NCBI GenBank assembly: GCA_032622095.1
Contig: CP136067.1
Coordinates: forward strand, 196,502,052 to 196,566,051
Direction of reading: 5' to 3'
Source of the DNA: Siphonodentalium dalli
Taxonomy: Eukaryota; Mollusca; Scaphopoda; Gadilida; Siphonodentaliidae
Length of the DNA stretch: 64,000 nucleotides
Position 1 is the stretch's first letter. Each line of letters opens with the position of its first letter. The notes below the pieces were generated by a model. The model saw only the letters and a program-made list of their open reading frames with translations. It had not been told where the DNA came from and did no database searches. This document shows positions 56,725 to 64,000 of the stretch, in pieces. Both the position numbers and the translations under genes were made by a program.

Positions 56725-56936
56725 ACCTTTCATGACGGGAGCTGCGCTGGTGCAGCATTAAATAACCTGTGCCAGTGCATTCTCAAATATATGCAAGTCT
56801 CCCATAGGGAGCCTCGCATATATAAGAGAATGCACTGTCTTACAAGGTCAAGGTAAATATTGTTAGGCCAATGTATTTTCTTAAATATGCGTCGCTCCCT
56901 ATGGGAGACTCGCATATATAAGATAATGCATTGGCA
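56725..56936 (+). mobile_element. TTAA foldback MITE (CATGACNGGAGCT family), 3'-truncated
   Basis: TTAAACCTTTCATGACGGG ... ATGCATTGGCACTG; the right terminal arm is missing. 56379-56720 and 56937-57242 are otherwise unassigned. Confidence 0.5.
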
Positions 56937-57242
56937 CTGACAAATTGGTGACAGAAAGTCTGTTTATTCACGCATGTGCAGAGGCATATTTTGAGAAAAA
57001 ATGTTTGCTTTTAATCATCGGCAAAGGAGAAGAAGTTTGTTGTAGAAATATCGCGATCAAAGAACACATTAACTAGAATTGTGCTTCTACTTGGCACTAA
57101 TGAGTCACATGTTCATCCCTCTGACTTTAGCAGCCAAATTGGTGACACGGGGGGGGGGGCCTGAATCTTCGTACATGCTCAGAGGCAGATTTTGAGAAAT
57201 GCTTTTTATCATCGGCAAAGGAGAAGAATTTCGTTAAATAGG

Positions 57243-57960
57243 TGGATTGGATTGGATATTTTATTCACACAATAATTAGGTTACAACAAAGCAACAATAA
57301 TAAATAAAAAATCAGGTGTAATTATTGTGAGGGAGTGGCATAACCAGGATTGGCTGTCTTCCAGTAACCCTGTTGTCAATATAATAAGTAATTTATCAAT
57401 GGCATAACCTCAAGTTGAGGTGCTAATAACAAAATACTGGAATTTGTAATATCAAAATATTGTATTATGTACATAAACATGTATAGTTATGGTTATATAG
57501 GGATGTGCATGGCAATTAAAGAACACTTTCTAATAGTAAGGTGGACCTTGCTTAACTAACAATGATAATGCGTATATGATATGTAAATCATGTTAGCAGG
57601 GTCCAATAAGGGCGAGTTTTCAGGGTAGTCAGCATTCACGACAGGAGAGGGGGCTGGTTTGTTACTCAGGAGTTAAGTATATGTAGTTTAATTATGAGTT
57701 TTTGGGAGGAAAACATTCTCTGCAAGTTTTATTTTTACATTTAAAGTTTGCATAAGTAAGCGTTGATAATCTTGACCTTTATTTGATATTTAAAGTTTTG
57801 TCGGCTTTCTATTGATTTTAGTGTTTTGTCAGTTTCATTCCATAATCTTGGGAATGAATGTTTGGGCAAAACCTCTGAGAATTTTGTTTATGATTTAATT
57901 TCCCTAGTTTGTCCAGATTGTCTGGTGATATTGCTGGAGCCTCGCCTAAAAACACTTTTT
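57243..57960 (-). pseudogene. LINE retrotransposon 3' end adjoining exon E13
   Basis: On the - strand, HSFPRLWNETDKTLKSIES then RQNFKYQIKVK ends at a stop at 57741-57743. This resembles the C-terminus of a non-LTR reverse transcriptase ORF. It is followed by about 500 bp of untranslated sequence ending AAAATATCCAATCCAATCC near 57243. An in-frame stop about 50 codons upstream marks decay. Its start is within about 10 bp of the E13 acceptor. Confidence 0.5.
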
Positions 57961-57969
57961 ATTTTCCAG

Positions 57970-58236
57970 CCGTGCAGCATGAATTTAAAGAGAACGAGAC
58001 AAAGGTCAATAAGCCGACCTCCAGATCGGAATAGTCGCTACGACTGTGATGCCTTGATTGAGGAGGAACCATGCCAGGAAGGTACCAATTGCTTCGAGTA
58101 TACCTGGCACCTAAACGACTGGCAGTCGTGTCTAATAAACAATGGCAATAGTCAGTGTGGTGTCGGACATAAACAGCGATATGCCAACTGTATCAACAAG
58201 CCCAGAGAAATCGTTGGCGACGATCACTGTGTAGAT
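57970..58236 (+). CDS. THSD7A: THSD7-like exon E13: A end and B-type repeat
   Basis: Acceptor TTTATTTTCCAG ends at 57969, donor GTAAGT at 58237; 267 nt, phase 0 to 0. PCSMNLKRTRQRSISRPP completes the A repeat, with Cys-Met-Asn in place of the usual Cys-x-Gly. CFEYTWHLNDWQSC ... QCGVGHKQRYANCINK is a B repeat. The reading frame stays open upstream to 57826, but that sequence is the antisense of a LINE 3' end, so the acceptor marks the true exon start. Confidence 0.5.
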
Positions 58237-58255
58237 GTAAGTTATTTTTTTACTT

Positions 58256-58335
58256 TAGGGTTCTGCGAATCTATACTTTTCTGCAGATTCAATATCCGAT
58301 ATCGAATCGGGTGGCCAAAATTGAATTGAATCAAC
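58256..58335 (+). mobile_element. Solo hAT terminal repeat after exon E13
   Basis: TAGGGTTCTGCGAATCTATAC and ATTCAATATCCGATATCGAA match the end of the 47336-48441 element. No partner end is nearby. It begins about 20 bp after the donor. Confidence 0.5.
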
Positions 58336-58387
58336 CAGTGCTTAGTCTATGTCCTCAAAGTTTGTCACAAGTTTTTTCCTATTAGGC

Positions 58388-58940
58388 CAGGGGGGGGTCG
58401 GAAAAAAAATTCAGGCACGTATGGCATTTTTTCCCTTTCGATCATTTTTTGTACCCACCCACCCCCACCGCCAAATATTTTTCCGTTTTCGGCAGTTTTT
58501 TCCGACCATTTTTTGACACCCACCCCCCCTTTTAACACTAAAACAGAGATTTGCGGGGGAAATTCACTGTAAACAGCTGTATATGAATTTCTGTGCATAC
58601 TATTTATCATGGATGTTAACATGGACATGTAAATAGGAATGAGTAATTTTGAGGTCATTCGGCCAAAAAAACATGGCTGCCAGCGGCCATCTTGGATTTC
58701 AAAATTTGCAACAAAATACAACACGATAACTGCCTGCAGTCAATTTACCAGTTAGAATTACATTATTTCTCTCATTCAAACTGATTCAAAGTGGTTTTGA
58801 AGCCCAACTCATTGCCAAAACACTAAAAACAAGTAGGATTTTTTTTTTTTAGTTGCGGAAAAAATTGCTTGTTGGTGGCTTTGACCACCCACCCACCCCG
58901 GCATACGTGCCGGAAGAAATTTGTTCACCCCCCCCCCCTG
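58388..58940. mobile_element. hAT-like element with CAGGGGGGGG ends
   Basis: CAGGGGGGGGTCGG ... CACGTATGG at the left is inverted at the right (GGCATACGTGCCGG ... CCCCCCCCCCTG). ATTAGGC flanks both sides (58381-58387, 58941-58947), a 7-8 bp duplication. 553 bp, no transposase. Confidence 0.5.
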
Positions 58941-59339
58941 ATTAGGCATTTCAATAATAACGTGTGTGTGCAAATCTCCATGTATATAATTGATGAAGAA
59001 TTTTATTTTAAGGTTTAATTAAACTAAAATGATTACTAGTATGTTTGGGCAAATGATTTGCAGTTTTTCGGTTAATTATTATTTTCAATATCTCGAGTCT
59101 CATTGTTTGAACAGGACACTTTCATTAGTCCGATATTGCCACCTAAGTGAATTAGTGTTTGGTGACCATGCTCGAAATTCCCGAATATTCAATGCTATAT
59201 ATTTCCACACATATGGTCTAGCAGTTTGCAGAAAAAAATGGCATATAAGGAGTCATCACAGTAAAACAGTCAGACCTCAATATCGACATCAAACCAAATA
59301 TTTGCAGGGCCCTATTTGTCCCCCTAAAAATAAAATCTG

Positions 59340-59660
59340 GGACTATAGAAATGAGCGGTGTCCGTCCATCTCAGATGGTTTCCCAATGATAACTTTTCAA
59401 ATTTTGTATGTGATTACCACACTAAAATACAGGTGAAGTGGAATTTAGGTTCGATCTGCCCATTTTTGCCGGAGTTCAGTCCTTGTCGACTTAGAATTTG
59501 TCGATTATTTTGGTTTCCGGTGATAACTTTAGTTTTAGTTATCTCATTGTTTTAAAATTGTATGTGGATTAGTCACAACAAAATACAGGTCAATTTCATA
59601 TCTGGGTTCGGCCCGCCCATTTTTGCCGGAGTTATAGTCCTTGTCCACTTGTAATTTGAG
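59340..59660 (+). repeat. Long dispersed repeat (GAGTTATGGCCC type), partial copy
   Basis: ATGATAACTTTTCAAATTTTG, CTAAAATACAGGTGAAGTGG and TTTTGCCGGAGTTATAGTCC blocks, related to 38215-39185 and 60055-60995. 59661-60054 holds nothing recognised. Confidence 0.5.
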
Positions 59661-60054
59661 AATTTGGGCCTAGTTCAAATCTGGGCTGCGTCTGATGAAT
59701 TTTGAATGACGACTTATAATTTGAGAACACATCCAATGAATATTGCGTCCATCTTTGCATGATTAAGAAATAGTTAACATAGACAGTTGGAAGCAAAGTT
59801 TGATTCAATGTATGTTCCTAGAATTAAAGTTTCATTTCTAAAAACGCCACTGGTCAAATCAAGTTACCCTATTCGGGGGACATGTTGCCAAGCGGCCTTT
59901 TATTTACTTAATTGTGGCAGAAAATTACATTGCACTTAACTCATCTCTTAGAGGAATCTAAGAACATTGTTTTAAGTGAACATAACTGTCTGCTTTGTCT
60001 TATATGTGTCTGTGTTCCCAATGTATGGCATGTTATTCTAGTTTTTATACGCCC

Positions 60055-60995
60055 TTTTGAAAAAAAGGCCGTATTATAGTATTGGTCTGTCCGTCCGGGC
60101 GGGCGTCCGTCCGTCCGTCCGTTAACCTGTTGTCCGGATGATAACTTTAGTTGGAGTGAACCAAAATTAGTAAAATTTGGTATGTGGGTTTATTAGCCGA
60201 AAAGTAAGTCCAAGTTCGAATTTGGGTTCTGCCCGCCAATTTTGACCGGAGTTATGCCCTTTATTTGACGTTTTTTGACTTAGAAAATCCTTGAAATTTG
60301 TTGTCCGGATGATAACTTTAGTATAGTTTATCGGAATGAATCCAAATTTGGTATATTACTTTCTCCCACCAAAACACAGGTCAAGTTCGAACTTGGGTTC
60401 TGTCCGACCATTTTTGGCAGAGTTATGCCCCTTTTTCGACTCAGAAAATTCAGTTTTTATTATGTTTTTTGGTTTCCATATGATAACTCGATTTTGGAAT
60501 GTTTATACGCAAAACCCGTTTTTTTGTGGATTACATATATCGAAATACAGCTCAAGTCCGAATTTCGTTTTAATCCGATAATTTTTGCGAGAGTTATGGC
60601 CCCTTTTTTGACGTAATTTGACTTAGAAAATCCCTGAAATTTGTTGTCCGGATGATAACTTTAGTTAGAGTGAACCGATTTCAATCAAATTTGGTACGTG
60701 GGTTTATTAGGAGAAAAGACAGCTCAAGTTCGCCAATTTTCACCGGAGTTATGCCCCTTATTTGACGTAATTTGACTTAGAAAATCCCTGAAATTTGTTG
60801 TCCGGATGATAACTTTACTAGAGCTTATCGGATTCAATGATAATTTGGTATATTACTTTCTCCCACCAAAACACAGGTCAAGTTCAAATTTGAGTTCCGT
60901 CCGCCAATTGTTACCAGAGTTATGCCCCTTTTTTACCAGTTTCCGCCGACCCAAGATAGGGCATATATTGCACGCCCAGCGTAGCTCTTGTTGAC
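60055..60995 (+). repeat. Long dispersed repeat with GTCCGTCCGTCC start
   Basis: Starts TTATACGCCCTTTTGAAAAA and a GTCCGTCC run. It contains four degenerate units each built on GTTGTCCGGATGATAACTTT, TTTGGTATRT and GGAGTTATGCCCC (about 180 bp period), and ends GCACGCCCAGCGTAGCTC. It is non-coding; the short frames repeat the same phrase. Confidence 0.5.
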
Positions 60996-61068
60996 ATTTA
61001 TAAAAGCTGGGTGGCCCCCAGAGCTCCAGATAAAGAAGTTATCTTATTTATTGGCGTAGCATTATTTA

Positions 61069-61197
61069 CCTTGACCTTGTAAACCAGTGCATTATCTTTT
61101 ATATGCAAGGCTCCCTATGGGAGACTCGCATATATAAGAGAATGCTCTGGCACAGGATCTTTAATGCTACACCGGTTCAGCTCCCGTCATGATAGGG
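61069..61197 (-). mobile_element. TTAA foldback MITE (CATGACNGGAGCT family), half copy
   Basis: ACCTTGACCTTGTAAACCAG ... CAGCTCCCGTCATGATAGGG before TTAA at 61198; only the left half of the family in reverse. Confidence 0.5.
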
Positions 61198-61281
61198 TTA
61201 ATTCCAATTTGAATGGATTTTTCTGAAATCGTAACTATTTTATTTTTATTACAGTTTTAATAATATTTTCTCTTTTAACAG

Positions 61282-61396
61282 GTACACGGTCCAGTATCGG
61301 AGCCGCTTGTGATGTCATGTGAGGTACCATGTGACGTTGATTGTCTGCTATCATCATGGTCAGAATGGTCATCTTGTAGTCAGACCTGTGGTCTTG
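61282..61396 (+). CDS. THSD7A: THSD7-like exon E14: start of A-type repeat
   Basis: Acceptor CTCTTTTAACAG ends at 61281, donor GTATGT at 61397; 115 nt, phase 0 to 1. VHGPVSEPLVMSCEVPC then DVDCLLSSWSEWSSCSQ followed by TCGLG is a near-perfect A-type TSR start with the WxxW pair. Confidence 0.5.
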
Positions 61397-61948
61397 GTAT
61401 GTTTTTAGTTCAGTGAAAAATTTGACCCAGTTATCTATCACTGAAAAGTGCCCATCATTAAACCTTTCTTTACTATAAAAAATAAATAAAATAATGACCA
61501 GTTTTATATAGCGATTAACCAATTACTTGCTCTAACAGACTTGGTACAATATTACGGTACCCCAGTCATGTGTACAAGCCAATCAATGAACTGGCTGCAG
61601 CCATTGCAGGTGCTGCTCTAGTTTGATCAGAACATGCTCTGATACTCATCAGTATGACAAGCTGACTGGTACTCATTTAACGCATGAGTGATGCGAAGCT
61701 GACACAGTACGAGCGACCTTGCTCAAGGGTCACAGCTTGGATCGGGTTTTGAAACAGCGAGCAATCCGACAATTGCACGTCGCTCAAAGCGGCCAAGCCA
61801 CTGCTGTGTGTAGACTCAATGATCGATGGCATGCTGCGAACCCATATCGATGTGTTTACAGCGAATACAAGTCCGACACACTAACCAATGGACCAATGAG
61901 CTCCACATACTAAATACGTTACTTTACTAAAATACTCATTGACGTGTA

Positions 61949-62160
61949 CAGTAATGCTCTAATTAATCGACCTCTTAAGTACAGCAGAATTATGGGTAAC
62001 TTTTCAGGATTTAGTCGGAAATATGGCTTGTTGCCATTCATCGGAAAGCTCTCGGTGAGAGCTTTTCGATGAATGGCAGCAAGCCATATTTCCGACTAAA
62101 TCCTGAAAAGTTACCCATAATTCTGCTGTGTTAAGAGGTCGATTAATTAGAGCATTACTT
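61949..62160. mobile_element. TA-flanked MITE (CAGTAATGC family), copy 10
   Basis: CAGTAATGCTCTAATTAATC ... AGAGCATTACT, TA on both sides; same subtype as 27044. 61397-61948 is otherwise unassigned. Confidence 0.5.
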
Positions 62161-62211
62161 TAGTTCCCTCACTAAAATGTTCAAATGATAATTTTAACAA
62201 ACCTTTGTTAA

Positions 62212-62331
62212 CCCTTTGAGTGCCAGGTCCGATTTTTGTATCAACCCATATACCCTGTGCCAATGCATTCTCTTATATATGCGAGTCGACCATAGGTCGC
62301 CTCGCATATATAAGAGAATGCATTGGCTTAA

Positions 62332-62366
<35 letters not shown>

Positions 62367-62449
62367 TTTTAATATATTTTATTATATTCTTTAACAGACT
62401 TATTGTGTAGGTTTAGGGCCGATAATATCGGCCCCTGGCACTCAAAGGG
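62212..62449. mobile_element. TTAA foldback MITE (GAGTGCCAGG family), copy 2
   Basis: TTAA at 62208-62211 and 62450-62453; CCCTTTGAGTGCCAGGTCC ... GGCACTCAAAGGG with the GCATTCTCTTATATATGCGAG palindrome and a T-run at 62334-62361. Confidence 0.5.
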
Positions 62450-63119
62450 TTAAACATATTACTTATTATCTAAACATTTCCCTTCGATGAATATAAATCC
62501 TTTGCACTCGGTATTATCATTTTGCCTGTCTGTCGTCTGCTCATTTTATTCCTGAACACGCCTCCAAATGAATAATAAATCTTTTCAATGTATGCTTTTA
62601 TGGGCAAGGAATCGAGTATAAATTCCAGGCAATATCTCTATCACCAAGAAATTCTGAAACTGGTCTAGTGCTGTCAATTTTGGTGAATCTTCGTCAGGAC
62701 CTCATATGCTGTGTGTTGAGATGACGAAAAGCAGTTTGGAGTTTGGGAGTGAGACCCAGTATGATTTGAAAGTGCTGTCATCCCTCTCGTACAACCCACT
62801 TTGATAATGTTGTAGTGCCGCTGAGGAGCGTATGTATAGATTGTGAATATATTCATGTGTGGGTGAGATGTGGATAGGATCGTCATTTTATACACTGGGT
62901 ATGTGAGGCATTGGTTTGATTGGTTGATTCCCTTTGGTCATAAGGTTATGTTTCAAAGGTGTCAAAACATTATTATTATTATTATCCCTATTGAATTTGG
63001 GGGTATCTCCATGTTGGGGTGCAGGTAATGTTTAGTTCTAATTGATCGATGATCTGGTTCAGTTTAGGTCCCGTGAATAATTGTGGGTAACATTGGATTG
63101 TCAGTCCGCACGCATGGTT

Positions 63120-63535
63120 CCAAAAACACTGCAGTGCAACCTTTTTATTCACAATTGATCTGTTGATCGGTACGAAATAATTGTGGTAATTTTTTTATAC
63201 AATTGAAAACAAACAAACATCTCATTTCCCAATTTAAATTTCTGATTCATTACTGTAATTGGTAACTATGTTCAAACATGTGTTAACCTCGTGGCCGCTA
63301 TACGTCAGTACTGAATACAGATGTAAATGTCACGATGTGTGCTATACGTATATACGGAGTATGGACCTACTTCAGCACACTAGCAGTCGAACATTATTCA
63401 TAACTGGAACTCAGAGATTGGTGCATCGGAATAACTCTGGTTTTCATGATATTCCCATTATATTTTTCCACTGGACCATAACATCATCAGCCGAGCACTC
63501 AACATCATAACGCCCTGAGCAGTGAAGAGGTTAAA
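63120..63535 (+). repeat. Two dispersed repeats shared with 43.9 kb and 8.4 kb
   Basis: 63228-63275 matches 43908-43955, and 63290-63535 matches 8340-8645 in order and orientation. 62600-63119 and 63742-64000 contain nothing I recognise. Confidence 0.5.
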
Positions 63536-63595
63536 CAAGTGTTCTATTGCATCTGCATTGTCAGTAAAAAATGTATCGATCATACTTTATTGCAG

Positions 63596-63741
63596 GTATG
63601 ACCAATAGATATCGCCATGTTGTCCAGCAACCAATCGGAAATGGGCGCAGCTGTCCTAAGACCAAGGATCAGACAAAACCATGCTTCAAAGAAGGATGTT
63701 ACGACTGGCTCGTCTCGGATTGGTCAAGTTGCATATCACAG
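63596..63741 (+). CDS. THSD7A: THSD7-like exon E15: A end and start of B repeat (last exon in window)
   Basis: Acceptor TTTATTGCAG ends at 63595, donor GTTAGT at 63742; 146 nt, phase 1 to 0. GMTNRYRHVVQQPIGNGR then SCPKTKDQTKPC completes an A repeat. CYDWLVSDWSSCISQ opens a B repeat that must be completed in an exon beyond 64000. In vertebrate THSD7A the matching position is roughly 200-250 residues before the C-terminus, so the membrane segment is expected downstream. Confidence 0.5.
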
Positions 63742-64000
63742 GTTAGTTGCAAAATATCATTAAATAATCATTTTACTAACTGTATAAATAGGTACTGTCA
63801 GTATTAATTAATTAAAAGATGCCATATCAGAATAGCCACCAAATTCAAAATATTCCACGTACTAGGTAAATAAAAAATTAAAATAAACTTCATTTGAAAT
63901 AATAAGTCATCTTTATTTGACTAAAAAAAACTTTGAATGTGATTTTGCTCCCATGATCGAAATATAATTATGAAAACAGATTCTTTAGTGCTATTTGTAC

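Larger units (their letters stand above)
1..64000 (+). other. THSD7A: THSD7A/THSD7B-like gene, interior portion (both ends outside the window)
   Basis: Fifteen internal exons on the + strand join in frame into about 1000 codons holding 16 thrombospondin type-1 repeats that strictly alternate between A type (DCxVSxWSxWSxC) and B type (CxxWxxxxWxxC...CGxG). In known THSD7 proteins such arrays form the extracellular part of a large type I membrane glycoprotein, linked in vertebrates to endothelial migration; the function in this animal is unknown. Exon borders are GT-AG, with phases (acceptor,donor) E1 2,2; E2 2,1; E3 1,1; E4 1,0; E5 0,1; E6-E9 1,1; E10 1,0; E11 0,2; E12 2,0; E13 0,0; E14 0,1; E15 1,0. 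Signal peptide, first repeats, last repeats, membrane helix and tail are outside. Whether it is orthologous to the single pre-duplication ancestor of THSD7A and THSD7B is inference; family assignment is firm. Confidence 0.5.

Noticed and set aside
57826-57969. Upstream open extension of exon E13
   Set aside because: The acceptor TTTTCCAG at 57962-57969 joins in phase with E12, and the upstream part is antisense LINE sequence.

Overview
This window is genomic DNA from an animal, most likely a mollusc such as a bivalve. It is AT-rich and intron-rich, and packed with short inverted-repeat transposons, minisatellites and long dispersed repeats of a kind I associate with molluscs. That taxonomic guess is inference; the gene itself only says metazoan. 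There is no sign of bacterial or viral gene organisation.

One real gene runs through the whole window on the + strand and is cut at both ends. I reconstructed 15 internal exons from E1 (854-1111) to E15 (63596-63741), plus the last 4 bases of a preceding exon at the left edge. They total 3001 coding bases. The exons join without one frame conflict: each acceptor phase matches the preceding donor phase. The roughly 1000 codons encode 16 consecutive thrombospondin type-1 repeats (TSRs; the last one incomplete). They alternate between a C-P-x-D-C-x-x-S-x-W-S-x-W form (A type) and a C-[YFH]-x-W-x(6)-W-x-x-C ... C-G-x-G form (B type). This alternation, and motifs such as PVPIGNWSEC, identify the gene as an invertebrate THSD7A/THSD7B orthologue. 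That family is a large single-pass membrane glycoprotein. The signal peptide and first repeats lie left of the window; the last repeats, membrane helix and cytoplasmic tail lie to the right.

Layout: E1 is followed by an intron of about 28 kb (1112-29062) made largely of repeats. E2-E15 then come every 1-6 kb. Introns hold at least eight families of foldback MITEs, of which five share TTAA/CCCTTT termini (piggyBac-like) and one is TA-flanked (mariner-like). They also hold four or more hAT-type elements with 8-bp (one 7-bp) target-site duplications, one of which keeps a small BED zinc-finger ORF. Two LINE 3' ends on the - strand, a head-to-head pair of tRNA-derived SINEs and a 4.6-kb TIR element without coding capacity are also present. 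Seven prominent minisatellites have periods of 29, 31, 34, 43, 54, 55 and 99 bp.

The most striking observations are three. A 34-bp minisatellite multiplies the exact 5' splice site of exon E4 about 23 times. Two inverted hAT copies have swapped target-site duplications, recording an inversion. And the ends of many THSD7 exons lie within about 10-25 bp of transposon or satellite DNA.
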